Positions 1-8,161 of a DNA stretch of 64,000 nt are shown piece by piece. The notes below the pieces were generated by a model, which was not told the DNA's origin, searched no databases, and worked only from the letters and a program-made list of their open reading frames with translations. The stretch lies in assembly GCF_039544005.1 (NCBI RefSeq), contig NZ_BAABKV010000001.1:124001-188000 (forward strand), given 5' to 3'. A program made the position numbers and the translations under genes. Within the stretch, counting starts at the first letter, position 1. Every line of letters begins with the position of its first letter. This stretch comes from Kitasatospora paranensis. GTDB taxonomy: Bacteria; Actinomycetota; Actinomycetes; Streptomycetales; Streptomycetaceae.

Positions 1-2
1 GG

Positions 3-626
3 CGGCAAGAGCGGGAAGCCCGCAGGCAACGCCGCTCCCCGCCCGCGGCCGCATCCGGCGGCACGACGGCGATCCCGGTCGGCACCGGACCAAGGGCCAC
101 CTACACCGCGCAGGCGCAGCCCGCGCCCGGCACCTGCCACTTCCGGTACACGCCCGCGAAGCAGCCGCTGCCCGACCCCGCCTGCACCCCCGGTGCGACC
201 AGCCCCGCCGTCACCCAGGCCACCATCGCGCAGACGATCTGCAAGACCGGCGGCTACACCTCCACCATCCGCCCGCCCGTGAACATCACGAACAAGGAGA
301 AGGCAGGCAACGCCGCCTCCTACGGCTACACCGGACCGATGGGCGACGCCGAGTACGACCACCTCATCAGCCTCCAGCTCGGCGGCGACCCCAACGACCC
401 CCGCAACCTCTGGATCGAACCGCCCTCCCCCGGCCACATCCCCGGCAAGGGCCCCAACAACCCGAAGGACAGCGTCGAAACCCACCTCCACACCGCCATC
501 TGCAAGAACCAGATCACCCTCACCGCCGCCCAGCAGGCCATCGCCACCGACTGGACCACCGCCGAAACCAAACTCGGCATCAAACCCGCCACAGGCAACG
601 ACCAGACACCGACCGACACCGACTGA
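3..626 (+). CDS. Secreted HNH-like protein, 5' end outside window
   Basis: The reading frame is open from the left edge, so the start and any signal peptide are missing; an internal ATG at 279 would leave only 115 residues. The visible part has paired cysteines (GTCHF, DPAC, TICK, AICK), typical of an exported protein. It also has the block EYDHLISLQLGGDPNDPRNLW, a D-H...LGG...N-L-W pattern seen in HNH-like nuclease-fold proteins of actinobacteria. A real nuclease would use the D-H pair and the Asn to bind metal, but a complete catalytic set cannot be confirmed. The first ~20 codons look low-complexity and may be out of frame. Confidence 0.55.
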   Translation, partial: RQEREARRQRRSPPAAASGGTTAIPVGTGPRATYTAQAQPAPGTCHFRYTPAKQPLPDPACTPGATSPAVTQATIAQTICKTGGYTSTIRPPVNITNKEKAGNAASYGYTGPMGDAEYDHLISLQLGGDPNDPRNLWIEPPSPGHIPGKGPNNPKDSVETHLHTAICKNQITLTAAQQAIATDWTTAETKLGIKPATGNDQTPTDTD

Positions 627-676
627 CCCACGACCCGGCGCGCAGGCGCGGGTGGCCGGACCGCGAGCACGAGGGC

Positions 677-781
677 ATGCCAGCCCGCTGGGGGTCGGTC
701 ACCGCGCTGGTCTACCTCAACCTGAACGACATGGGCGCCCGGTTCATCGCCCCGGACGGCCCCCAGTACCCCGGATTCTGA
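677..781 (+). other. Short ORF or gene remnant
   Basis: A 34-residue reading begins MPARWGSVTALVYLN and ends with GPQYPGF. The composition looks coding, and the same frame is open upstream without a start. It may be the tail of a lost or frameshifted gene. No family recognised. Confidence 0.25.
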
Positions 782-789
782 GCGGTACG

Positions 790-825
790 GAAGGCCACCG
801 TCCCGCGCGCGGGATGGCGGCCTTC
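790..825. terminator. Strong hairpin, terminator-like
   Basis: A 17-bp stem (790-806 with 809-825, two G-U pairs) starts 8 nt after the stop at 781. There is no T-run, as is usual for actinobacterial terminators. I see nothing else between here and 1068. Confidence 0.55.
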
Positions 826-1068
826 GGCGTGTTCGGGGCTCGGATCGGGGCGGCCGGTGTGTACGGCCGGCCGCCCCGGGCAGCCGGTGCCGTGCCGGCG
901 TCCGGGCGCTGTGGGGGTGTACGTGCCAGACGGTGGAGCAGGGCATCACCGCGCGCCCTGGTCGGGACGCTCGGTGTACTCAACGAACAGGCGCGGGTTG
1001 GGGTACGCGGTCGCCGGCTACCCAACCCGCAGCGCCGGCCACGGCAGGCCAGGGATTCCCGCGCCGTA

Positions 1069-1290
1069 CTAGCCGCAGGGCACCTCCTGCTTGGGCAGCG
1101 GGGCCAGGGTGTGGAAGTCCCACAGCAGCAGTGCCGCGGGGTCCAGTCCTCGGGCTACCAGCCGGTGGTAGAGCATGGCGTGGGCGTTGCGCTCGGCAAC
1201 GTCGGTCCCGAGCTGCCGGCCGGCCTCGATCACGTCGGCGGCGTACAGCGACCTCAGCCCAGCGGTTCCGATGAGTGAGGTGATCAGCAT
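1069..1290 (-). CDS. Hypothetical small protein
   Basis: About 73 residues from ATG 1290 (an in-frame ATG at 1335 would add 15). The sequence alternates hydrophobic and charged helices and ends PLPKQEVPCG. No domain recognised. It lies downstream of and on the same strand as the CYTH gene, about 105 nt away. Confidence 0.4.
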   Translation of the reverse strand: MLITSLIGTAGLRSLYAADVIEAGRQLGTDVAERNAHAMLYHRLVARGLDPAALLLWDFHTLAPLPKQEVPCG

Positions 1291-1395
1291 GTGGCGTCCC
1301 GGCTCACTCCCATTGCCTGCCCGGGGCGCCACCATGACTGCCGTGTCGTCCTGGTTGCCGGGGACGTTGCCGGGTGGGTGCGAAAGGTCTTGTCG

Positions 1396-1956
1396 TTAGC
1401 GGGCTGCGGCAACGGCGTCGGTGTATTGCTCGGTGGTGAGGTCGTCCTCGGCGATGCCGAGACCGGACAGCACCGAGCGGACGACCGCGAGGGCCGACTC
1501 GAGGTCATCCTCCGTCTTGGCGATGGTCTCCAGCTCGATGAATGTGCCGTCGATCTCGGGCACGCGGACGAGGGTGGCCAGCAGCTCGCGCCCGTCCCGC
1601 TCGAACGTGTAGTTCCGGCAGCGCTTCTCGAAGGCGATCCGCGGGACGAAGCCGAGCCCGCGCACGATCTCGTGCGCGGCCTCCGCGTCCTCAACGCGGG
1701 TCTCGGCCTCGGGCTTCGAGCCGGACGCCTCGTCCACCCGGGCGCTCTTGTATGTCAGCACCGTGCGGGTGTCGTCCGGCCCGTGCACGGTGCGAATCCG
1801 AAGCTCCCGGTCCGCGCCCATCAGTGAGCCGTCCGACGCGTCGTAGTAGGTGTCCCGGTAGACCTCCGGCCGGCCCGGTCCGTGCGCGTCCTCCAGCTGG
1901 CGCATAACGCCTTCCGGGTCTAGCACCCGGGCCTTGAGCTCCGCTTCGATTGCCAC
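1396..1956 (-). CDS. CYTH domain protein (class IV cyclase / triphosphatase fold)
   Basis: A 186-residue single-domain protein. It opens with EAELKAR, the ExExK signature of CYTH enzymes, which bind triphosphates through acidic and basic residues lining a beta-tunnel. Later charged strands (RELRIR, TYKSAR, EAETRVED, FIELETI) fit the same fold. Family members are adenylate cyclases, thiamine triphosphatases or inorganic triphosphatases; the substrate cannot be told from sequence. It is the second gene of an operon with the XRE regulator, 13 nt downstream of that gene's stop. Confidence 0.85.
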   Translation of the reverse strand: MAIEAELKARVLDPEGVMRQLEDAHGPGRPEVYRDTYYDASDGSLMGADRELRIRTVHGPDDTRTVLTYKSARVDEASGSKPEAETRVEDAEAAHEIVRGLGFVPRIAFEKRCRNYTFERDGRELLATLVRVPEIDGTFIELETIAKTEDDLESALAVVRSVLSGLGIAEDDLTTEQYTDAVAAAR

Positions 1957-1969
1957 TGCTGTTCCTCCG

Positions 1970-2818
1970 TCAGATCACGCGCTCAGCGTCGTCGACCATG
2001 GCATCAAACCCTCGCCGCCACCCCCGGTACAAGGGCCCGTGCGGCGTCGCAAGCACCTTGTACGTCGCGGACTCGTGCCCCTCCCACCCGGCATCGAACG
2101 CGCTGACGTACAGCGTCGTGTCGAGCCGGATGACCCGCCACACCGGCAGCGTGCGGTAGCGGTAGACCTCGACATGCCCGGCCTCGGCGAGCTCACGCAG
2201 GCGGGCCTCGGCCAGGCGCACGCCGCCGGCGAGAGACTCGACCGACTCCCCGATCTCCTCAGCGCGCCGGGCCGCGGCGGGCGAGTCGGGGTCGAGGAGC
2301 AGCACGCGCAGCCGGGGCGGCTTGTCGCCGTCGCGGTCGAGGTGGGTGCGCAGCAGGGAGTCGCGGAGTGCGAGCAGGCCGAGGCCGCGGACGGCCAGAA
2401 CGTCGAGTTCCTTCGCGGACCGGGCGGCGCGCTGGATCTCGGCGGCGGCTGCGGCCTGGTCGACGAAGACGCGGACGATCTCGGGGAACGCGGCCAGGTC
2501 GAAGGCCGCACCAGGGGTGCGCTTCTCACGCTGGGGTGCGAGGCCGAGCAGCCGGCGGGCTTCGTTCGGCATGCGCAGGCCGTCGGCGATCCGCTCGAAG
2601 ACGTCGAGACGGACGACATCGCGCCGCCCGTTGATGATCTCGTTCACGCGGCTCTGCGTCATGCCGACCTGGACCGCGATGCGGGCCTGACTGGCACCGC
2701 TGTGGTGCTGAACGTAGCGGAACAGGTCGCCCATCCGGCGCTCGCGCAGGGCCGCCCGGACCTCGCCGTTCTGCCACGAGGCCTCGGGCAGGCTGATCGG
2801 TTCGAGCGCTGTCCCCAT
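1970..2818 (-). CDS. XRE-family regulator with C-terminal sensor-like domain
   Basis: 282 residues. A helix-turn-helix lies near residues 35-90 (GASQARIAVQVGMTQSRVNEI). The C-terminal half contains LDVLAVRGLGLLALRDSLLR and VRVLLLDPDSPAA, a DUF5919/PLD-like module found in actinobacterial XRE regulators. It is the first gene of a two-gene operon with the CYTH protein, so it probably controls a triphosphate-handling enzyme. A palindrome just upstream (2837-2851) is a candidate self-operator. Confidence 0.8.
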   Translation of the reverse strand: MGTALEPISLPEASWQNGEVRAALRERRMGDLFRYVQHHSGASQARIAVQVGMTQSRVNEIINGRRDVVRLDVFERIADGLRMPNEARRLLGLAPQREKRTPGAAFDLAAFPEIVRVFVDQAAAAAEIQRAARSAKELDVLAVRGLGLLALRDSLLRTHLDRDGDKPPRLRVLLLDPDSPAAARRAEEIGESVESLAGGVRLAEARLRELAEAGHVEVYRYRTLPVWRVIRLDTTLYVSAFDAGWEGHESATYKVLATPHGPLYRGWRRGFDAMVDDAERVI

Positions 2819-2836
2819 GGCTCTCCCTGCGAGCTC

Positions 2837-2851
2837 ATCTCATGGTGAGAT
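2837..2851. promoter_or_regulatory. Inverted repeat ATCTCA-TGG-TGAGAT
   Basis: A perfect 6-bp inverted repeat with 3-nt centre, 19-33 nt upstream of the XRE start and inside the divergent spacer facing the gene at 2900. Suited to a dimeric XRE protein; autoregulation is inferred. Confidence 0.45.
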
Positions 2852-2899
2852 CACCGACAGGGTATCGGCTGTGACGCAGCGTTGCCCGAGGGTTGCAGC

Positions 2900-3097
2900 A
2901 TGAACATCACACGCTTGATGGAGCGCTCCGGCGACGGCCTGGGGGACGACCAGCTGCACGCCCGCACCTGCTGGCACCAAGGGGAACACGCAGGAGAGCT
3001 ACGGCCTGACGGCCACGTGTACACCGAGCCTGCCGAACCGGGTGAACTGCTCGGCTGGGCCGTCGTGGCCTGCGCACGCCACCGGGGAGCAAGGTGA
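2900..3097 (+). CDS. Hypothetical small protein
   Basis: 65 residues from ATG 2900. Contains DQLHARTCWHQGEH and VVACARHRGAR, a Cys/His-rich pattern that may bind metal. Its stop overlaps the next start (GTGA), so the two are probably translated together. Divergent from the XRE-CYTH operon. Confidence 0.55.
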   Translation: MNITRLMERSGDGLGDDQLHARTCWHQGEHAGELRPDGHVYTEPAEPGELLGWAVVACARHRGAR

Positions 3098-3360
3098 CCA
3101 CGGCCCCGAAGGTAGCGCGCGGGGAGGAACGGCGCGTCGACAAGAGCATCTGGCCGCCGCACCGCGAGGCCATCGACACGATGGTCCGCTTCGACCTGCG
3201 GCTCGGTGGCCGGTACGTCACCGCAGAGTGCCAGCTCGGCGCACACCACGCCTGCCCGGGCGGACTGCGGACCGAGACGCAGATCCCGATCGCGGAGCTG
3301 CGCTGCCGATGCGTAGCGGACGGCTGCGCATGCAAGCCGCGGCAGGAAACCTCCCAGTGA
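3094..3360 (+). CDS. Hypothetical Cys-rich small protein
   Basis: 88 residues from GTG 3094, overlapping the previous stop by 4 nt. The C-terminal end carries CRCVADGCACKP, possibly a metal site. The mid-region (MVRFDLRLGGRYVTAECQLG) resembles beta strands. Family not recognised. Confidence 0.55.
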   Translation: MTTAPKVARGEERRVDKSIWPPHREAIDTMVRFDLRLGGRYVTAECQLGAHHACPGGLRTETQIPIAELRCRCVADGCACKPRQETSQ

Positions 3361-3414
3361 CGAATCAAAGCGGCCCGCGCAGGACCTGCACAACCAGTGA
3401 CTGTGTCAGCTGCG

Positions 3415-3513
3415 TCATCCGAGCGATGCGGCTCGCCGGACGGCCATCGGGGCGAGCCTGCGCAAGTCCTCGGCCGTGAACGGCGCACCGGTCCTGACGA
3501 CGTCGACGTACAT
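3415..3513 (-). CDS. Possible small ORF
   Basis: A 32-residue reading starts MYVDVVRTGAPFTAEDLRRL, with strong coding-like composition. It is preceded in frame by GTG-GTG and, about 18 nt earlier, by GGAG. Too short to be sure; it could be a free-standing small protein of a common actinobacterial type. Confidence 0.3.
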   Translation of the reverse strand: MYVDVVRTGAPFTAEDLRRLAPMAVRRAASLG

Positions 3514-3540
3514 CACCACCTTGCCGCGCCGAAGGTACAG

Positions 3541-3663
3541 CTCCTACGGCGCACCGTGGAGATCAGTCTCGGCCTGTTCATCGCCAACAGCCGCAGCAGA
3601 CGCGCCGACATCCCGACCGAGCGCGCCGCGCAGCTCACCGCACTCGAATGCGCTGGGAGCAGA
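3541..3663 (+). pseudogene. Remnant of a helicase-associated domain
   Basis: The frame reads TVEISLGLFIANSRSRRA then DIPTERAAQLTALE. This matches the repeated helicase-associated domain of large Streptomyces helicases (pattern LG-x-F-[IVL]-A-x-x-R-x-R-R ... L-x-x-ER-x-x-x-L). Nothing of the helicase core is present on either side, so it is a fragment left by rearrangement. Confidence 0.45.
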
Positions 3664-4030
3664 AGGGGTGCCGGACACCGGTCGGGGCGGCGAGCTATCG
3701 AACCTGTCGCCCCGTCGGCCCCTCTCCCCCGCTCTCCCCTACTGGCCGGTGGCTCCGCGAAGCCGTGCCGCCGGGCCACCGCGCAGCGGACAACCACCAC
3801 GCCGTCGGCGCGCAGCAGCAGGTTGCCGGGATCTCCTCTCCGCACCGGCTCTGCGCGCCTATTCTCCTCTCCGGCTCTTCCTCTGCTCTTCGTTCGGGTA
3901 TGGCTCCAGCGCCTGGGGCTTGTTCCGGCACCGCAGCTACTGGGAGAAGTAGTCGGCTTCCGCCAGTCCGTGGACAAATGGGCTCTGAGCTGCGGAAAGG
4001 CCATCTCGGACGGCATCGCCTGGGGCAACC
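3664..4030. other. Gene-free stretch
   Basis: No supportable gene. The long frames here have poor coding composition on both strands. It leads into the iteron-like repeats at 4031. Confidence 0.5.
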
Positions 4031-4108
4031 GCGAGTAGCAACCCCGAGAAGCAACCGCGAGTAGCAACGCCGAGTAGCAACCAGCAGAAGCAACCTGCAG
4101 AAGCAAGC
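4031..4108. repeat. Six 13-bp tandem repeats, iteron-like
   Basis: Six adjacent 13-mers at 4031, 4044, 4057, 4070, 4083 and 4096, consensus SCGAGWAGCAACC, with the core AGCAA invariant. A partial seventh copy (GGGGCAACC) precedes them. Head-to-tail repeats of this size are typical binding arrays for plasmid Rep or partition proteins. They lie 1.2 kb before a putative initiator gene. Confidence 0.65.
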
Positions 4109-4239
4109 GGCGCGGCGGCCGGCGCGGCAGGGACATTCCCGTGTATCCCGGGGCGCGTTGCTTGTTGTCCCTGGGGAAGCGGCGCTACGCCGGCGTGGAG
4201 TCCGCCGCCCATCTGAAGCGCAGTCACAAGACGAGCGCG

Positions 4240-4355
4240 GTGGGGGAGATCTCTCCTCTCATCTCGGCCACCCCATGAGGGGAGAGCTCTCCTCCCATGG
4301 GGTGGCCGGTCGGTACATCCCCTGGAGGGCCCTCTTGTTGGGGGAGATCTCTCCC
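4240..4355. promoter_or_regulatory. Operator-like palindrome cluster
   Basis: Three GGRGAGMTCTCYCC boxes occur at 4242-4256, 4279-4293 and 4340-4355. The middle one is the centre of a 42-bp near-perfect palindrome (4266-4307; outer arms GGCCACCCCATG / CATGGGGTGGCC; centre GAG/CTC). The cluster ends 9 nt before the -35 at 4365, well placed for a repressor of the gene at 4431. Confidence 0.6.
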
Positions 4356-4364
4356 TCAAGCGCA

Positions 4365-4393
4365 TTGCAAGATATATATTTACCCTGTAGCTT
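4365..4393 (+). promoter_or_regulatory. Family promoter, copy 1
   Basis: -35 TTGCAA at 4365, -10 TAGCTT at 4388, 17-bp spacer; TTGCA-to-TGTA distance 21. First of eight matching promoters in the window. It serves the gene at 4431, with a leader of about 30 nt. Confidence 0.7.
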
Positions 4394-4430
4394 AGTTCTC
4401 ACCAGGAGATGCCGCCTCGAAGGAGCCTTG

Positions 4431-5051
4431 ATGCCCACCACCGAGATCACCACCAGCGCGAACCGCACCCTGTCGGTCGAGATCACCGCCGATGCCCAGG
4501 GTCGCTCCACCTACGAGGTCTCGCTCCTCACCCGCGACGGCACGTTGACGAAGATGGGGTCGTTCGTGATTCACCCCGACCCCAGGACCGAACCCAAGGT
4601 CGGTCGCGTCTACATCCAGTTCGGCAAGGGCGACATGGCGCAGCGCGAGCTGCGGGTGGACGTGCCGACGATCGGTCCCGACGGGCCGTTCCTCGTGGGC
4701 GAGGCCATCTTCGACCCGTCCGGTATGACCCCGGGCGACGGCCTGTGGCTTCGCTCGACAGTGTCCGCCCACCCGACGCATGCGCCGCTCGCGCTTCCGT
4801 CGAAGAGCACGGCTTCGCGTGCCGGGGACATCGTGGAGGCCGTGGTGAAGCACTGGCTCCACCGCGAGGACTACACGGCGCTCGCGAGTACGTTCGGTGC
4901 GTTCCGTGCGCCGGACCGTCTGGCGGCGGTGCAGGCGAAGATCGCGGTCCTGGAGGCGGAGATCAAGGCCCGGAAGCTGGCGCTGGAGGACTTGATGACG
5001 GCCCAGATGATCTACGAGACCGAGCTGGCGATGGCGGACGAGCAGAAGTAG
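4431..5051 (+). CDS. Hypothetical protein with C-terminal coiled coil
   Basis: 206 residues. The ATG at 4431 is preceded by AAGGAGCC. The N-terminal two thirds are beta-rich (TLSVEITADAQG, STYEVSLLTRDG). The last ~45 residues (LAAVQAKIAVLEAEIKARK and on) form a clear heptad coiled coil, suggesting oligomerisation. Family not recognised. Its promoter belongs to the eight-copy set and it sits between the iterons and the putative replication gene, so a role in maintenance of the element is possible but unproven. Confidence 0.7.
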   Translation: MPTTEITTSANRTLSVEITADAQGRSTYEVSLLTRDGTLTKMGSFVIHPDPRTEPKVGRVYIQFGKGDMAQRELRVDVPTIGPDGPFLVGEAIFDPSGMTPGDGLWLRSTVSAHPTHAPLALPSKSTASRAGDIVEAVVKHWLHREDYTALASTFGAFRAPDRLAAVQAKIAVLEAEIKARKLALEDLMTAQMIYETELAMADEQK

Positions 5052-5134
5052 TCCTGCAGCACGATGAGGAAGGTGACTTCTGGGCCCGCTTGGGTCGTCG
5101 GCCTCCGGCCCTGTGGAATCTTTGTCGGTCCCGG

Positions 5135-5167
5135 CGGTCACACCGGCCTTCGGCGGACCATCTATGG
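5135..5167 (+). promoter_or_regulatory. Bipartite element CGGTCACACCG-N12-CCATCTATGG, copy 1
   Basis: Both blocks match copies 2 and 3 exactly with the same 12-nt gap. Each block is itself a short inverted repeat (CGGT-CAC-ACCG; CCAT-CT-ATGG). It lies 117 nt before the likely start of the replication-like gene. Confidence 0.65.
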
Positions 5168-5228
5168 ATGTACGTGATCGACGCCGCACGTACATCCACC
5201 CGATTCGCCCCGGGCCACCGGGGTCCGA

Positions 5229-5262
5229 GCGGGGTGCGGGCATGTGTGTGCCCGCACCCCGC
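5229..5262. terminator. Perfect 14-bp hairpin in leader
   Basis: Stem 5229-5242 / 5249-5262, loop TGTGTG. It lies between the bipartite element and ATG 5284, so if the element is a promoter this hairpin is in the transcript leader. It could attenuate transcription, or terminate transcripts from upstream. Confidence 0.5.
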
Positions 5263-5283
5263 TCTGCGACTTCGTACGCCCTG

Positions 5284-7342
5284 ATGCGGACCGGACTCGT
5301 CGCTCTGCCCGGTGGTGTCCCGCAGGGGGACACCCTGGCCGGCCCGCTGCAGCTGGGGCGAGCCATGCGCCGCCGGCTGTCGGCCGCCGTGCGCGCTCTA
5401 GTCGAGGCTGGCGCCGGACTCTCGGACGCGGCGCAGCTGCTGCGGATCGTCGTCGCCGCCAAGGCCCATCACCGCGCTGGCTGCGTCGCGCGGGTCCGCG
5501 TGCCCGAACTGGCGCGGTGGATGGGGGTGGGGAACTCCACCGTCGACAAGGCGCTGGCCGAGCTGCGGCGCGCGAGCGCGCTGAACACCGTGGAGCGGCG
5601 CGCGGCCTCCGGTGCGGTGGCCGGGCTGGACTGCGCGGTGCCGGGTCTGAGCGCGGCCGCCACCGCAGGTCCGGACCCTCTGGCCTTGACCCGCGCGGAG
5701 CTGGCCACGCTGCTGCGCCTGGTGGAGAGGGTGTTCGGCCCGGGCTGGGAGCACCAGGACGGTACGCGGACCGCGCCGGGGCTGCTCGCCTCGCGGAGCG
5801 GGCGCGGTGCGGCGACTGACCGGCTCGCGCTTGTGCTGCTGGTGCTGGAGGCGCGCGCGGACGGTCAGGTCCGGCTGTGCGGCGGGGCGGTGGACACGCG
5901 CGTCGGCCGTCCTGCGGCGACGGTCGCGCGCCTGATGGGCAGAGGCATCCACGCGGGTGCGCGCGTCCTGGCGCGCCTTCAGCGCGCGGGGGTGCTGGAG
6001 CTGGTCCGCAAGCCCACCGCGTCCGGGCTGGCCGCGCGCGGGGAGATCCGGATTCCTGCGGTGGCTGCGGCGCGCCGCGCGACGAGCAGCACGGGAGCGC
6101 GCCGGCCCGTGATTGCAGAGCACGCGCTTGCGGCAGTCAGGGACCAGGCTCCCTCCGCCGTGGAGAAGTCCCAGGTCGCGGCGGCCCCGGAAGGTCGCGT
6201 CCTCGAGGTGGCAGAGCCGGACGGTACGGCAGACCTGCACGCCCCTCACGCCCCGGTGGTTACTGCAGAAGTAGAGGGTGAAGGTTCAGGGGTGGTCTCC
6301 GGCGAAGCCGCGTGGGGGCAGGCCGCCGTTGCCGGTGGTGCGCGCGGGCGCGCGAGGGCCGGCGCCGAGGCCGCGCGCCTGACCCTCCGGAGCGCGGCCG
6401 GGGTAGGCGCGCTCCGCGCGGAGGGACAAACCCCTTCCAGCTCACCCGATGCCGAGGAGGAGCAGCGGGCGGCCGGCGCGCGGCCGGGTGCCTGGCGGCA
6501 GGAGTCCGCGCGGAGCCGGGTGCGCGCGGGGCTGGCACCGGTGGTGTTCGTCCTGGACGCGATGACGCCGGGCCAGCGCGCGGTCGCGGTGCGGGCCGCC
6601 GAGGTGGTGCTGCGCACCGTGGCGCCGGACTCTCTGGCGGCGCAGCTCGCTGCGCGGATCGGGCCGATGACCATGGGCGGGCCGGTGGAGGACCGCGGAG
6701 TGATCCGCAGCCCCCTGGCCTGGCTGCTGTCGCAGCTCCCGTCGGTCACGCTGTGTGGCCGCTGTGGGGTCCGGATGACCAGCGGGGCCGCGTCGTCGCG
6801 CAGCGCTGTGTGCGACCAGTGCGTGCACGGGGCCGGTGTCCGGGAGCGCGGGGCGCGGATCTGCCCGGTCTGCGGACGCCTGGGGCGTGGGTTCGAGGAC
6901 GGGGGCAGTGCGGCCGGTGCGAGCACCGCCAGGTGCTGGAGCGGGCGGGCGACCTGGCGGCTGAGGCGGCCGAAGTCGTCCGGGTACATCAGCCGGGCGC
7001 CGGGGCGGTGGCCCGCCGGGCCGTCGTGGATGCTGTCCGGAGGGCGGTTGCCGAGGCTGAGCGCCGGGGCGCTGACCCGCTGCTGCAGGAGCTCGCCGCG
7101 CGCTTGGCCGCGCAGAACACGGCCGCGGAGTGGCCGCCGCCGGCGGCAATCTGGGCCGCTCGGGCCGGGGCGCGCCGCGTGCGGAGGGCCCGGAAGGCTG
7201 GCACTGTGCCGACGCGCGGTGCGCGCGCCGCAGCGCCGCGCGGCGTCCGGAGTCGGGGCTGTGTTCTTCCTGCGACCGCGCGCGCGAGCACCGTGATGCC
7301 CGCGCCTCGCGCGCCGCGCGCATGGCCGCGGCCGTCGGCTGA
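5284..7342 (+). CDS. Winged-helix / zinc-finger plasmid protein, possible replication initiator
   Basis: About 686 residues after joining three frames; single-base losses are inferred near 6900 (GGGGG run) and 7180. The N-terminal part holds two helix-turn-helix modules (VRVPELARWMGVGNSTVDKALAELRRA; a later one around RPAATVARLMGRGIHAGARVLARL). The middle is Ala/Gly/Arg-rich. The C-terminal part has several CxxC pairs (LCGRCG, VCDQCV, ICPVCG, QCGRCE, then WHCADARC and LCSSCD). DNA binding is evident. The neighbourhood (iterons before, TGGACA-rich gene-free DNA after) suggests a replication initiator; the family itself is not recognised. ATG 5284 is chosen because ATG 5242 lies within the hairpin stem. 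Confidence 0.55.
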
Positions 7343-7381
7343 GCCTTCGGCACCGCGGGAAGGCCGCGCCGCGCGGGGAGG

Positions 7382-8093
7382 TGTGGACAGCCCCCGCAGC
7401 CGCAAGCAGTGCCCAAGCGGGGGCGGCGCGAGGCTGAGGAGCTGGTGGGGTGCGGGCGCGCCCGATCGGAGCGCGCGGCCCTTGATCCGGGTCCGGGCGC
7501 AGGGCGAGCGTCGACCAAGCGAGCCGGCCGCGGCCGAGTATGGACAGGCCTTGCGGCCGGGGGCCGGGCCTATGGACAACCCCTGCCGCCTGGCCGCGTT
7601 TCCCCTGAACAAACGCGATTGTCCAGGGGAAACGCGGTGGCCTTCCCGATGGACAGCCCTGGCGGCAGTGCCGCCTGCGGATCGGGTTCGCCAGACCGTT
7701 GCCTCGTCCAAGGCAGGCGTCCGGCGACTGGTTCGGGCCGGTGACCCAGCGATCCGCCGGCTGGCTTGCGTGGGCCGGCCCCGGCCCTGAGCCCGGATCC
7801 GAGGGCTCCTGCCGGACGCCGGACGCTGTCCCCGCGGGGGCCCGCGCGCAGCGCGGCGCGGCGCCGCAGGGCTTCGCGCGCAGGGGCCACGCGGACGCCT
7901 CTTGCCTTCCGAGCCGGGCGCGGCGCGCGCTGCTGCGACTGTCCATGGCCGCGCGCCGCGCCCTGTCGTTCCCCGGGCGCGCGGCGCGGGGCGATGGACA
8001 AGAACGTGGGCGCGCGGCGCGCGGGCACGGCCGGGCGAGTTGATCTCGCGCGCGAACCCCCTGGACAAGGCACCGCCCGCGCGGCTGTCCAGA
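7382..8093. other. Gene-free TGGACA-rich region, candidate replication origin
   Basis: No gene between 7342 and 8162. Nine copies of TGGACA/TGTCCA occur, several close to the Streptomyces DnaA box TTGTCCACA: 7382 (TGTGGACAG), 7539 (TATGGACAG), 7571 (TATGGACAA), 7619 (TTGTCCAGG), 7648 (GATGGACAG), 7939 (CTGTCCATG), 7993 (GATGGACAA), 8061 (CTGGACAA) and 8085 (CTGTCCAGA). With the 12-bp inverted repeat at 7596-7635 this resembles an origin beside the putative initiator gene. Confidence 0.5.
7596..7635. repeat. Perfect 12-bp inverted repeat
   Basis: GCGTTTCCCCTG (7596-7607) pairs with CAGGGGAAACGC (7624-7635). The similarity continues inward (AACAA against TTGTC) and outward (GGCC on both sides), giving an imperfect palindrome of about 50 bp inside the TGGACA-rich region. 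Confidence 0.6.
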
Positions 8094-8161
8094 CGGCTGG
8101 CAAGGGGGTCTCGGCATCTTGGCGTCATCACCCCGATCGACGCGAAGGGACGGACCCGGAC

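Noticed and set aside
3397..4038. A 213-codon gene on the + strand
   Set aside because: Only the helicase-associated stretch looks coding; the remainder is Ser/Arg/Pro-rich noise and ends next to the iterons.
4031..4108. CRISPR array
   Set aside because: Units are 13 bp and directly adjacent, with no unique spacers and no cas genes.
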